A DNA stretch of 64,000 nucleotides from Bdellovibrionales bacterium (GCA_016786465.1 JAEUWC010000024.1:87575-151574), one strand, 5' to 3'. Counted from the first letter of the stretch, positions 41,724 to 51,297 are shown. Numbers and translations: made by a program. Notes: generated by a model from the sequence alone, not told the origin.

Positions 41724-42980
41724 ATGAACGTTCGTGTTTGCGCGCTGATCTTTTCTGCCGGAATCCATTCGCTATTTGGCGTTGAAGCGGCCCACGCGAC
41801 TGAACTTTTGGTGAATTCGGAATCCACCTGTTCGCTTTGGTTTTCAAGCCGTCCCAAGATCGTTCAGCAAAGCGACGACGATCAGAAAAATTATTTGAAC
41901 TATCTTTTGGAAGGACCCAGTGCTGCCGTACCGGCAAAGTTTAGCCGAATTGATGATCGCAATATTGAAGCAAGCTTTCACACCGATCCTTCGCTTCGCG
42001 CCAATGCGATTTTGGATTTTTTGGAAATCGGTGGGGAAGCGTGGATCCCAAATCCAGATTTCAAGATTCGAAATTCCACGGGGAACACCCTTTCTTTTCG
42101 CGGATGGCTGATTGAACACGGTCGAAACCTGGGTATTTCTGTGGAACACGTCGCGAACGACGGGCGCATTCACATCAAAAAAATCAGCGATGCGAAACGC
42201 CGATTTCCGCTAGTTAAGCGGGTGTCACGCGGTGTTTTTGTGGAAAGCCAGTATGCTCCGGCACCTTTCATCCACCGTTTTGGGATTTATGAAGGAGAAA
42301 AAGTAGCCGAAAAATCCACCCCGCTTTACGACGCGTATTTCTTGGGGGCGGGGGTCACGGGATCGGTTTATCGGATCATTCCAAAGTGGAATCCAAACGG
42401 CAGTTACGTTCGAAAAGTTTTCAAGGGTCTTGAAGGGGTTCTGACCCAGGCCTTTGATCGTTTTGGTTTAGAAGTGATGAAAGGGGCTTCGGAATTCAGG
42501 CCCGTGCCTGGGGTTTCGGTCGTTCAGATTCATTCGGCGGTGGGGAATCAGATGATCTTGGATGATACGCGCGGGGTTTGCCTGCAACAGGCCTACTACG
42601 AAATGTTGACGCCCGATGAACAAGATTTCATCAAGAAGCGTTTGGCGGATTTCAATATTTCTTTGGATCAGTACATGAAAAATCGTTTTCCAAGCCGGTC
42701 GGCGCTGGATGGGATTGTCAGGCATGTTTTGCCGCATTTAAAAAAAGAAAACCCCGAATGGTCGGATGAAAAAATCGTCGCGGCCGCGAAAGAAGAAGCC
42801 TTAAAACGCCAAAAATCTTGGGGTCTAGGTGCGGATAACTGGGCCGGAAATGTGGACATTCCCATGTCCTGGAATCCGTTTTCTGCGTTCTTCTTTCGTC
42901 CGCTGCACATCAATATTTCGTATCAGCAGATCATCATCGATCCGGATACGTTGCACATGACGATCATTGATCCGCAGTGA
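41724..42980 (+). CDS. Exported protein with kinase-like (P-loop and IIDP) motifs
   Basis: 418 residues from the ATG at 41724. A signal peptide (MNVRVCALIFSAGIHSLFGV, cleavage near HATE) leads to a mature region. Residues 208-216 (GAGVTGSVY) followed by VRKVFKG (229-235, Lys231/234) look like a glycine-rich loop and catalytic lysine of a protein-kinase fold. Near the end, DNWAGN (371-376) and IIIDPDTLHMTIIDPQ (403-418) resemble the catalytic-loop and metal-binding segments of UbiB/RIO/aminoglycoside-phosphotransferase folds, but the HxD and DFG letters are missing, so it may be a pseudokinase. It faces the block of exported proteins from 42985 to 49310. AAGG touches the ATG. Confidence 0.6.
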   Translation: MNVRVCALIFSAGIHSLFGVEAAHATELLVNSESTCSLWFSSRPKIVQQSDDDQKNYLNYLLEGPSAAVPAKFSRIDDRNIEASFHTDPSLRANAILDFLEIGGEAWIPNPDFKIRNSTGNTLSFRGWLIEHGRNLGISVEHVANDGRIHIKKISDAKRRFPLVKRVSRGVFVESQYAPAPFIHRFGIYEGEKVAEKSTPLYDAYFLGAGVTGSVYRIIPKWNPNGSYVRKVFKGLEGVLTQAFDRFGLEVMKGASEFRPVPGVSVVQIHSAVGNQMILDDTRGVCLQQAYYEMLTPDEQDFIKKRLADFNISLDQYMKNRFPSRSALDGIVRHVLPHLKKENPEWSDEKIVAAAKEEALKRQKSWGLGADNWAGNVDIPMSWNPFSAFFFRPLHINISYQQIIIDPDTLHMTIIDPQ

Positions 42981-42984
42981 TTGA

Positions 42985-43437
42985 CTATTTCGACAATTCA
43001 AGCCGGATGTTAGCGGGGACTAGAACAGTAGCGTCCCACATATCCATGTAATTGCTTTTGCGAAGCGGGATCTCGAACGGTTCTGATTCTAATTCTGCGT
43101 TTTTTGAAGTTCCCCAGCTACACATCATTCTGGTGCCGGTCACGCCGACCTGGTACAGGAATCGTTTCGAGGCTTTTTTAATGTCCTTTCGGGACGCCCC
43201 GACCGGTAAGATTTCAAGCAGCGAAGATCGAGTCAGTGAATAGGTATTGCAGTCCTGCAAATAGCCCACCTTAGCAACCAACTTTACTTTGGATTCCGCT
43301 GATTCGATCGTGAATTCGCGATATTCGCTATTGGAATACTCACGAACCGCCGTTGGGGTTTGTGAATAAACCAATGATGGAGCACTTAAAGCAAATAGGC
43401 CCAATGTGAGAAGCCACTTCGAGTTCATGATTTTCAT
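42985..43437 (-). CDS. Small exported protein, unknown function
   Basis: 150 residues with a signal peptide (MKIMNSKWLLTLGLFALSAP, cleavage near VYSQ). The mature part has three Cys (QDCNTY, MMCSWG) and a mixed beta-like composition. No family is recognised. It is the last gene of the minus-strand block that starts with the 1650-residue protein, 53 bases after its neighbour, and may serve the same envelope function. Confidence 0.65.
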   Translation of the reverse strand: MKIMNSKWLLTLGLFALSAPSLVYSQTPTAVREYSNSEYREFTIESAESKVKLVAKVGYLQDCNTYSLTRSSLLEILPVGASRKDIKKASKRFLYQVGVTGTRMMCSWGTSKNAELESEPFEIPLRKSNYMDMWDATVLVPANIRLELSK

Positions 43438-43490
43438 GCACCGCGTTATATCACATTTGTAGAATAAATCAACCGTGAGGAGCGGCCGGT

Positions 43491-44303
43491 TTAAAGCGGT
43501 TGGCGAATCATATCGCGAAAGACTTTGTGGTTTTGGTTGGGAAGGGGAAGAATCTTGATTCCCTTTCGCGAAGTTCCAAAACTGCCGTCCTTGAAAAAGC
43601 CAATGGTGATCCCCTGGGCTTTGCCGTCTGGGCCTTCTTCTTCGCGCAGGCCGCCTAGAATCGCAAAGCCGTAACCAAAGTCTTCATTTTTTTCGTCGCG
43701 CTTGACGACCCATCCGTTTGAAAAGTCGTCATACTTAAAGTAGGACGCCGCAATTCCGATTCCCGCTGAAAATTGAAGACTATTCGCTAGGCCAACGACT
43801 ACGGAATTTCGGCCCAGTCTGCCGCTGCAATGGGCGGCCCAGACGCCCCCGGTGACGCCGATGGCGAATCCGGCATGTCCAGTCAATTCAATTGCCAAAC
43901 AGCTTAGCGAGTCGCCCTTTGCTTTACGAATGATTTTCAGGCGTTCATCGTCGCCGCGTTGCTTTCTGTACTTTGCTTGATTTGAAAGTTCGCTAGGAAG
44001 TCCGTTTTTAGAAAGTTTCAATTCTTGTTGGCAATCTTGGACAATTTCGTCGCTCAATTGAGTGGTCGTCGGATCCGAAAATTCTCGATTGGCAGCCAAC
44101 ATCAGATCTTCGATGCGCACGTGTTCGTGTTCTTTTGCTAGCTTTCTTAAGCAGCGAAGGAACTGGCGACCCACGCGACCCATTCGGATCCTGCGGTCGC
44201 TTAATTCGGCCTGGGCCTGCATTTCTTCGATGTCTTCAAAAGCAAATGCCGCATCCGTCAGCGACGCTGATACCAACAACACCAAAACCCATAAATGCTT
44301 CAT
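43491..44303 (-). CDS. Exported protein, unknown function
   Basis: 270 residues from the ATG at 44303. A signal peptide (MKHLWVLVLLVSASLTDAAF) is followed by a helical charged region (EDIEEMQAQAELSDRRIRMG) and then a glycine-rich beta-type half (GHAGFAIGVTGGVWAAHCSG, GIGIAASYFKYDDFSNGW). Five Cys may form disulphides. The glycine-rich half recalls outer-membrane or YSIRK-free lipid-associated proteins such as DUF992-like 'aquaporin-sized' folds, but nothing is certain. It lies 54 bases downstream of the giant gene on the same strand. Confidence 0.6.
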   Translation of the reverse strand: MKHLWVLVLLVSASLTDAAFAFEDIEEMQAQAELSDRRIRMGRVGRQFLRCLRKLAKEHEHVRIEDLMLAANREFSDPTTTQLSDEIVQDCQQELKLSKNGLPSELSNQAKYRKQRGDDERLKIIRKAKGDSLSCLAIELTGHAGFAIGVTGGVWAAHCSGRLGRNSVVVGLANSLQFSAGIGIAASYFKYDDFSNGWVVKRDEKNEDFGYGFAILGGLREEEGPDGKAQGITIGFFKDGSFGTSRKGIKILPLPNQNHKVFRDMIRQPL

Positions 44304-44357
44304 ATATGGTGGCTTAACGCGATATAACGCAATGCGCAATGGATCTGGGTTAACTCG

Positions 44358-47300
44358 TTAGGGACGAAAGTTCATTTCGCAGTCGGTAGGTATACGTGGC
44401 TCGGGTGTGAAGAACTTTTTGACCTTATTGATCAAGGGATAGCGGGCTCCAAGGATCAGCTGGGATCGAGCAAAAGCTGCGATTCTTTTACGGATCAGGT
44501 CTTCCGGAACATAACGCGAGTATTTTTCCTGGGTCAAAATTGAAAGCGCTTTCACAAGGCCCAGGCTGTATTCGGGTGGAAGGTAAACGCGAATTGACGT
44601 CAGCTGCCCCAGAACTTTCAGCATCTTTTTGTTCAAAGGAAGTTCTTCGCTCATCGTGGCTAGAATCGAATTTTGGATACGCTCAACTTCGGCTGGGTCG
44701 ACGGACTGATCGCGATGAATGATGGCATATAAAGTTTCAGCCAGAATTCGTGCGCCATCGGTCGAGCTGGCTTGGGATAGACCATAAATCATTCGCGCCA
44801 GGAAGTAGCGGCCACCCGGTTCCGTCAGCCGATTCTCTTTCAGTCGATAGGTTTGCGAGAAATCGATAGGGTAGATGACTCTCTTGTGAGGATCAAAAAG
44901 GTAATTTCCAAGATGCCGGTCGGCGTCGAATTCTCCGCGGTTAAACAAGAAATCCAGTTCGGTTTCGACGATCAATAAAGATGCGGCCTTCTTGTCTTCA
45001 TCACTTAAAGATTCAAAAGGCAAAGTTCCCCGAACAGCGCTGAAATGCATGATGTCGTCCCGTTGGGGACGTTCGCTTGAAGGTGGAACGGTTTGAAATC
45101 GCCATCCTCCGATCGGCTTGACGGATCCGTAAAGTGCGCTCATTCGCTTGGTCTTTTCCAGTTCGTCCTTAAACTGACTTTCGGTTGCAAGCTGTTCACG
45201 TAAGCTACGCAAATAATAGTCATAGTCATAGGCAGAAGCGTATTCGGGGTCCAATCGCAGCTCAGCCGCAAACCGAGCAGCCAGGGATAAGGTGTCATCG
45301 ATTGTTTGGTCTAGGTAGGGTCGGCGAAGGTAGACTGCCTCAGTAGTTCCATCGATAAACTCGACAAAAACGACGTACTTAATGCCACCCGTTCCAGCTA
45401 GTGACTTAACGGATTTAATATTTTCATATTCCCGCGAACTGTAACGTTCACGCATCAACTTGAAAACGTCTGCTCGAGTCGGTGGATTTGACCGATTCTT
45501 CGCATGGGCTAGCTTTTCGGATTCTTCTTCGCCGAAGATCGAAAGAATCGAAGCCATCTGGGCAAACTTGATTCCTGCGGTATTGTGTAACTCGAAAATT
45601 CTCAATAGCTGCGATCCGTCGCCTTCTTCGGGGCGTGTGGCCAGAATATAAGAAAGAATCAAAGTTCTTTCATGCTCGGGAAGTGCGGCAACATAGGCTT
45701 TGAAAAGTGGAAGCTTATCGTGGGTTAACCCCGCCAGTTCATAGATTTCTTTTCTAGCTTCTTCACCCTGGTGATACAGACCTTGCGTTCTTGTCCCGAT
45801 GATCATTTCATTCAGGACCAGTCGCTCGGTTTCTTTTGCATCGCGAATGTAGTTTTCGAGCTGCGCAACATACTGGTTCAGTATCGCTTCATCGATTCGC
45901 GATCCGGTCAGTCGTGAAATCAGTTCCATGATTTTCTGACGCCCCTTGTTCAGCGTCGGTAAGACCGCATAGATGCTACCTTGAGGATCCTGAATGTATC
46001 CAAGAAACCTAGCTTTTTCCTTGATGGACAACTGTTCAATCGCGATACGAAGCACCGAAAGGACATTTAGGATCGCTGGATCGATTGCTTTAAAATTAAA
46101 ACTTTTCAGCGGTTCGATAAAACGTTGGGTCTGACTTTCGTTTAGTTCAAATTCCCAAGCTATTCTTTCAAGGTAATCGTCGCGGGTGCCACTGGCGTTG
46201 GGAACCAGTCGGGACATTTGTCTGATAAAATCATCCAGTTCGGAATCCCGAAGCTTTTCTGATTTTTCCGCAAGTTTTTGAAACTGCTTTTCGTAGGTTT
46301 TTTCAAAAAGCTCGGTTCGCAAACGATCAGACTGGATCAGCCCCGATTCAAGAATGCCTTCCCATTCGCCCGGAATGGTGTCTAGTTTTGGGCGGATGAA
46401 CTGGCGATAGATTTGATCGCTGTATCGACCCACGTGCTTTGATCCAAAGTTCTTCCACAAGCTGAAAATTTCTTGAAAAGGCAGGTCATCTGGAATCAGT
46501 GATACGAATGTACTGGCTAGGTCGTTCAGTCCGTAGAAATCAACCGTAGGTCGGGTCTCGACGGAAAGGCTTTTTTGATCGGGATTAAAAAGCAGACCAA
46601 AGAAGGTTTGAATAGCGGGTAAGTTCCTGATGAAGTGGTCGCGGTACTGTTGCGGTGTCATTTCTGCCTTGAAGCCAAATTCATAGGCAAATTCGCCCTT
46701 GAGTTGCTGAGCAATGATCCCAAAGTATCGTCCATAGTGTGGCGAGTAACGCAGTCCAAGTTGCCGCGCATGTTCAATTTCGAACTTAAGATGTTCGGAA
46801 TTCGCCCCGTAAAGGCGATCAAAGGCGACAGCGTCGAATTTTTCGATTTGAAAACGCGCAAGCAAGGTTTCAACCAGATTTTTGCCCCGTACGCCTTTTT
46901 TTCGCAGTTGTCGGTAGATTCCAGCTGCGGTCTTGTTTCCGACGGTCATCAGTGGAGCACTGGCTAGCGTACTGGGTTTTAGGAAATAATTTTTGTCCAA
47001 GTAATCGTAATATTCGGTGTCGGTGACCGACCCTTTGGCATGGGCAAATGCAACCATCTGGTTCATTTGATCTAGATTTCGGAAGCTTGCAGTGAACTTT
47101 TCGAATGTTGCAATCAACGATGGATCGCCTAAGGCGGCGTTCAGTTCTCGAAAAAGCGTCAGATAGACTGGAAAAAGTTCGTCATAAAGATAGGTTTGGT
47201 GCAAAAGCCGGATGTAATAGTCTAAGTGCTTCCGATCGTATTTTCCGGTACCGCCTTGCAGAAGGTCTCGGTATAGGTTGATTCGTTGCTCGACACTGTA

Positions 47301-49310
47301 CGGGTAGGTTGTCCGGCTAAAATGATAACCAACTAGTGCAGTTACCGGATGTCGGAAACCGTCGATCACCTCGGGGTTTTTCCAGGCCTCTTGAAATACT
47401 TTTTTCCATTCTTTGCTTTTCAGATTTTCCCGAATCCAGTCGACCATTTTCTGTGTCTTGACTGGAAAATCCTTGTGAAATGGAAGCAAAATGTTGGTTT
47501 CGTCAAAGTGCCAGGAAAGAACCTTAAACCCGGTTGAATCATTTACAGCCCATTCCGCCGAACGGCTTGGATCCGAAAAGATTGCCTTGTATAAGGCAGC
47601 ATACGCATCCAATAGTTCGGCAGTCTGTTGAGGGTGGGTCTTGTTGTACCGGACAAACTGTTCATGGAAAAATTCGGGATGAAACGCTAGGGTTGGGTCA
47701 CCGTACCGAAGTGGATCGACGTTTTCGATACTGGTGTGGTAGATCTTGAAGAAAGCGTCTTTTCCTTCTGCCTTTCCTTCTTCTAACCCCTTGATCATCT
47801 TTTTAAGAATACGTGTCGGGTATTCGGGCGAAAGCCCAATTGAAACAGAAGTGTGAAGCATTCTCACTAGGATGTCGGCTCGATCTTCAAGTGGGATGGC
47901 ATCAGCTTCTTTTAGGCCACGAATCAAAAGTTCTTCGACGATATTTCTTGGAAACCATTTTCCAAGGTATTCATAGTTCGAATGCTCGTCCGTGATTGCA
48001 GCGGTTGCATTCGGTCCTAAAAATTCCTTTAGTTTCTTCCTGTATCGCGGGTCCTGAAAGCTTCCGATTCGATTCAGAACTTCTTGATATTCGCGAATGA
48101 CTTTGGGGCTACCGCGTTCTCCCGGTGGAAAGCCGCTGTGGTCAAATAGCCAATGCCAGCTATTTTCATTCTTATCGCGAAGCTTAAGGCGGGCTCCATG
48201 GATCAGATAGGTCGAAAGTTCGGAAAAGGCCTGAATTTCTTCGGGGGTTCTGCTCGAGCCGATTGGATCTAACTTTGCAAGGTATCTGAAGTGACCTAAG
48301 ATTTCTTCAGTAAATCTTTGAGGGCCGCTTGCGGGCTGGGAAAGAAGCGTCATCAGGGATTTCACGGTATAAAGAAACGGGTTCCCGGTGGCCTGCGAAA
48401 GTTCAAGCGAAATTCGGTCGGTCACTGACCCAAAGATCAGAAGGTCTGAAAGGTCACCCCTCATTTTTTCAGAATCAAAGGCAATGGGTTTGATCGCAGC
48501 AGTTCCTTCCGACATTCGCAGTTTCAAAAGTGCCCCACGAATGATGTTCAAGCGGATTTCGTCTTCAGGGTGACTGCTTAATGCTGCGTTGAAGGCGCGA
48601 GACAGACGGGCTTGCTGGGGTGGGCGCGACCCAAACAGCGATTCCAAGGCATAAAGCCCGTTTTCAGGAGCAAATCCAGCGTCCTTTAGAATTCGAATGG
48701 CCATTAGGTCTGTCGCCATTTCGTCAAATTGGCCGTGGTTCTGGCGGGATTGATCTTGGCCTTCGCGGACTTCCCACTTGATCAGTTCGTCTTCCTTCGG
48801 ATGAACGTACTCGTGCCCCAGGACTCCGACGACTCGGTTTAGGATTTCGTCCATCTGTGCGGGCGTCGCAGATTGGATCGAATAGCCTTTTTCATCGAAG
48901 AATCGTTTCACCAAGCCTGCAGAAATGAAAACGTGGGCTCGGTAATTGCTGTGACCCGGGGTTCGATGTTTGATGACAAAACCCTTGATTTCGGGCGAAG
49001 CCAAAATTGAAAGCCGATACTGTGGGTATCCGTTTCCCAGTTTTTCGGCTGCGCGTGTTAGGCGTTCGTTGACGGTCTCAAGGAAACTCTCGAGCTCGTA
49101 CATCAGACTTCCGCGAAGATCCAAAACTTTGAATTCGTCGAAAATTTCCCTAAGATGCTTGCCTTCTTGGGATGAAAGGCCCGCTGCTGCCTTCTCAAAA
49201 GTTTGGTAGCTCAGTGGGCGTCGTTCAGGGGGCAATGCAAACGAAGTCGAAGCCCAAATGATGAGTGGGATCGTGGCGACAATAAACTGACGCAACAAGA
49301 CTGGGAACAT
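44358..49310 (-). CDS. Giant exported protein: M48-like metallopeptidase region plus ABC1/UbiB-like kinase region
   Basis: 1650 residues with a signal peptide ending near SFA (MFPVLLRQFIVATIPLIIWA). Residues 166-170 are HEYVH in VVGVLGHEYVHPKEDE, and DEMATD (196-201) lies 26 residues on, the spacing and pattern of M48 (HEXXH...ExxxD) peptidases. The middle 1000 residues are helical without known domains. Residues about 1240-1500 follow the ABC1/UbiB kinase order: GIKFAQMAS (KxGQ-like), an Ala/Gly-rich loop LAGTGGIKYV, EAVYLRRPYLDQ in place of AVKVQRPG (Lys replaced by Tyr), and DADRHLGNYLFDPHKRVIYP, then IDFS in place of HADPHPGN...DFG. It has no close length match known to me. The start lies in a palindrome. 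Confidence 0.75.
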   Translation of the reverse strand: MFPVLLRQFIVATIPLIIWASTSFALPPERRPLSYQTFEKAAAGLSSQEGKHLREIFDEFKVLDLRGSLMYELESFLETVNERLTRAAEKLGNGYPQYRLSILASPEIKGFVIKHRTPGHSNYRAHVFISAGLVKRFFDEKGYSIQSATPAQMDEILNRVVGVLGHEYVHPKEDELIKWEVREGQDQSRQNHGQFDEMATDLMAIRILKDAGFAPENGLYALESLFGSRPPQQARLSRAFNAALSSHPEDEIRLNIIRGALLKLRMSEGTAAIKPIAFDSEKMRGDLSDLLIFGSVTDRISLELSQATGNPFLYTVKSLMTLLSQPASGPQRFTEEILGHFRYLAKLDPIGSSRTPEEIQAFSELSTYLIHGARLKLRDKNENSWHWLFDHSGFPPGERGSPKVIREYQEVLNRIGSFQDPRYRKKLKEFLGPNATAAITDEHSNYEYLGKWFPRNIVEELLIRGLKEADAIPLEDRADILVRMLHTSVSIGLSPEYPTRILKKMIKGLEEGKAEGKDAFFKIYHTSIENVDPLRYGDPTLAFHPEFFHEQFVRYNKTHPQQTAELLDAYAALYKAIFSDPSRSAEWAVNDSTGFKVLSWHFDETNILLPFHKDFPVKTQKMVDWIRENLKSKEWKKVFQEAWKNPEVIDGFRHPVTALVGYHFSRTTYPYSVEQRINLYRDLLQGGTGKYDRKHLDYYIRLLHQTYLYDELFPVYLTLFRELNAALGDPSLIATFEKFTASFRNLDQMNQMVAFAHAKGSVTDTEYYDYLDKNYFLKPSTLASAPLMTVGNKTAAGIYRQLRKKGVRGKNLVETLLARFQIEKFDAVAFDRLYGANSEHLKFEIEHARQLGLRYSPHYGRYFGIIAQQLKGEFAYEFGFKAEMTPQQYRDHFIRNLPAIQTFFGLLFNPDQKSLSVETRPTVDFYGLNDLASTFVSLIPDDLPFQEIFSLWKNFGSKHVGRYSDQIYRQFIRPKLDTIPGEWEGILESGLIQSDRLRTELFEKTYEKQFQKLAEKSEKLRDSELDDFIRQMSRLVPNASGTRDDYLERIAWEFELNESQTQRFIEPLKSFNFKAIDPAILNVLSVLRIAIEQLSIKEKARFLGYIQDPQGSIYAVLPTLNKGRQKIMELISRLTGSRIDEAILNQYVAQLENYIRDAKETERLVLNEMIIGTRTQGLYHQGEEARKEIYELAGLTHDKLPLFKAYVAALPEHERTLILSYILATRPEEGDGSQLLRIFELHNTAGIKFAQMASILSIFGEEESEKLAHAKNRSNPPTRADVFKLMRERYSSREYENIKSVKSLAGTGGIKYVVFVEFIDGTTEAVYLRRPYLDQTIDDTLSLAARFAAELRLDPEYASAYDYDYYLRSLREQLATESQFKDELEKTKRMSALYGSVKPIGGWRFQTVPPSSERPQRDDIMHFSAVRGTLPFESLSDEDKKAASLLIVETELDFLFNRGEFDADRHLGNYLFDPHKRVIYPIDFSQTYRLKENRLTEPGGRYFLARMIYGLSQASSTDGARILAETLYAIIHRDQSVDPAEVERIQNSILATMSEELPLNKKMLKVLGQLTSIRVYLPPEYSLGLVKALSILTQEKYSRYVPEDLIRKRIAAFARSQLILGARYPLINKVKKFFTPEPRIPTDCEMNFRP

Positions 49311-49322
49311 TCCCAGTCTTGT
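49295..49322. promoter_or_regulatory. Perfect 28-bp palindrome centred on the start codon of the giant gene
   Basis: On the minus strand ACAAGACTGGGAA is followed by TG and TTCCCAGTCTTGT, giving 13-bp perfect arms with a 2-base centre. The ATG at 49310-49308 sits across the centre. In RNA it forms a hairpin with the start codon in the loop and the ribosome-binding segment in the stem; in DNA it is a good operator. The chance of a random 13-bp perfect dyad here is low. Confidence 0.8.
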
Positions 49323-49390
49323 CGGTCAGCATTCCATAATTCTTTCCGTTTTTTCGGTCCTGGCTGATCGCCCTTCTTTTAGGCTTTCTT

Positions 49391-50227
49391 TTAGCCCTTC
49401 CAAGCCGTGCGGTAATCTTGGGCGTATTTTTCAAATCGAATCGGATCACGGCCCAAGATCGCCTTGACTGAATCGGTGGTTCGCTGGGCGTAACCCTGGC
49501 GAAAGAAATCCAAGATCATCAGCAAGAATTCGGAATACGGGCGACCCAAACCTGCTTGCAAAAGGCCTTCCAGCATCGCGGCTGGTGAAATATTTTCGTA
49601 GCTGATCTTTTTGCCCGTCGCTTTGGATAAAATTTCTGCAACCTGGTCGTGATCCAGCGCTTCGTCGCCCGTCAGATCAAAGTCTTGATTGTTTCTTTGG
49701 TCGCTGGTCAAAAGTTTCGCTGCAACTGCGGCGATGTCGCGTGCATCGATGAAGCTTCCTTTTGCTTTCTCAACGGGCAGAAAAATCTTGCCCGCCGACA
49801 GGATGCCCTGGATCCAAAACGTGTTGAAGTTTTGCATGAACCAATTGGGGCGGATGATGTTGTAATTCACACCCGATTTTTCAAGCTTGATTTCCACTTG
49901 TCGGAAAGGGGCGGTTTCAATGGCGTTTGCGCCCATTGCGGTCATCAGTACGATCTTTCGAACCCCAGCCGCCTTGGCTTGGTCGATGACTGGATTCAAG
50001 ATTTCGTGTTGATTGACGTGCCCTGGGGGTGCCATCAAAAAAAGCCCATCGATTCTGTTTAGCGCTTCAGGGACGCCTTTTCCGGTCAGCAGATCGACGT
50101 GAACTTGGTCACTTGCGGTCTTTTGCTTCGAAGTCGCTTTGCGGACTTCAAGTCCCATGGTTTGTAAAATCTTTGAAAGTTCGGAACCCACGGTTCCACT
50201 GGCACCGATCACTAGAAATCGTTTCAT
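49391..50227 (-). CDS. NmrA-like/NAD(P)H-binding SDR (quinone-reductase type)
   Basis: 278 residues. FLVIGASGTVGSELSKILQT (residues 4-23) is the nucleotide-binding loop; DGLFLMAPPGHVNQ, GVRKIVLMTAMGANAIE and YNIIRPNWFMQNFNTFW follow the NmrA/QOR2-like pattern. DLTGDEALDHDQVAEILSKATGKKISYENI is the C-terminal substrate region. Such proteins are sensors or reductases of quinones. It is divergent from the AraC-type regulator across 130 bases, which is the most likely regulator. Confidence 0.9.
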   Translation of the reverse strand: MKRFLVIGASGTVGSELSKILQTMGLEVRKATSKQKTASDQVHVDLLTGKGVPEALNRIDGLFLMAPPGHVNQHEILNPVIDQAKAAGVRKIVLMTAMGANAIETAPFRQVEIKLEKSGVNYNIIRPNWFMQNFNTFWIQGILSAGKIFLPVEKAKGSFIDARDIAAVAAKLLTSDQRNNQDFDLTGDEALDHDQVAEILSKATGKKISYENISPAAMLEGLLQAGLGRPYSEFLLMILDFFRQGYAQRTTDSVKAILGRDPIRFEKYAQDYRTAWKG

Positions 50228-50356
50228 TCATTACCTCGTTGTATGAAGGCCAATCTAGCGGCGCTGACGTATACTGATAATGGCTAAACATCTAGATTAC
50301 ATGTCTATAAGTCTATTTTGGTGGACTTTCAAACCAACCCAGGTGAAAGTGCGCCC

Positions 50357-51289
50357 ATGGACTTATTGCAAGATGTGCTTCAGCAATGCGGCTTGAAATC
50401 CAGTTTTCTGGGTTATCGAAAGTTTGCTGCCGCTACGACCGTGAAGTTTCCGTGCAATAAGTCGATTGGATTTCACGTCGTCACCCAGGGCGTTGCGTAC
50501 ATGCATCTAGGCGGCAAAAGCCGGCCCATCGAATTAGGGTCTGGCGATATCGCCTTTGCGGCAAGGGGACAGGACCACTGGATCAGCACGGACCCGGTTA
50601 TTCATTCAAAGGTTTTGTCGCTGGGTGATTTTGAAAAACGAAAAAATGGGGTCGCATCGCCGCGCCTGACCTTGGTCAGCGGGGCTTATCAGGTTTGGAA
50701 CGATCCCGTGCATCCGCTTTTTTCGCAACTGCCGGATGTGTTTTTAATGAAGGCAAGTTCGATGCAAAGTTTCGATCAACTGCATTCACTGATTGCGATG
50801 CTTGCGGTTGAAGCGAATTCAGATCGTCTGGGTTCGGATCGGGTTTTAAGAAATGTTTTGGATATTCTTTTCACTTTGATCTTTAGAAAGGTGATCGAAC
50901 AAAGCAGTTCGAAACCTGAAACCTGGAGCCACGCGCTTTTAGACGATCAGATCAAAAAGTCGGTTGAATTGATGCACGCCAAGTGGGCCAAGCCTTGGAC
51001 ATTGCAATCTTTGGCAAAAGAATTGGGAATGTCACGCGCCGGATTTGCGCTGAAGTTTCGCAAGGGGATGGGCGACACGCCGGTTCAATACCTGACGAAA
51101 CTTCGGATGCAAAAGGCCATGGAACTTTTAAGCGGCACTAGCGACAGCGTTGAAGTCGTCGCTTCCGCAGTCGGGTACCAAGACGCGTTTGGATTTTCAA
51201 AAGCTTTCAAAAAAATCACGGGGATGCCGCCCAGGGAATTCAGAAAGCGTGATTTCCAGGAACGCGAATCGCCGGGACGCCTTTCGTAG
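50357..51289 (+). CDS. AraC-family regulator with cupin sensor domain
   Basis: 310 residues. Residues 1-180 form the AraC cupin domain (VTQGVAYMHLGGKSRPIELG, GDIAFAARGQDHW). The C-terminal helix-turn-helix pair is SLAKELGMSRAGFALKFRK and VASAVGYQDAFGFSKAFKKI, then GMPPREFRK. The ATG at 50357 (MDLLQDVL) is the normal start of this family; earlier TTG and GTG codons are in frame. It faces the NmrA-like gene and probably activates it; upstream AT-rich bases (50280-50320) include TCTAGATT and several CTA/TAG repeats suitable for an operator. Confidence 0.88.
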   Translation: MDLLQDVLQQCGLKSSFLGYRKFAAATTVKFPCNKSIGFHVVTQGVAYMHLGGKSRPIELGSGDIAFAARGQDHWISTDPVIHSKVLSLGDFEKRKNGVASPRLTLVSGAYQVWNDPVHPLFSQLPDVFLMKASSMQSFDQLHSLIAMLAVEANSDRLGSDRVLRNVLDILFTLIFRKVIEQSSSKPETWSHALLDDQIKKSVELMHAKWAKPWTLQSLAKELGMSRAGFALKFRKGMGDTPVQYLTKLRMQKAMELLSGTSDSVEVVASAVGYQDAFGFSKAFKKITGMPPREFRKRDFQERESPGRLS

Positions 51290-51297
51290 AATTCTTG

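Noticed and set aside
44358..49310. Short plus-strand open frames across the giant gene
   Set aside because: They are antisense shadows of a long minus-strand gene with no domains or ribosome sites.
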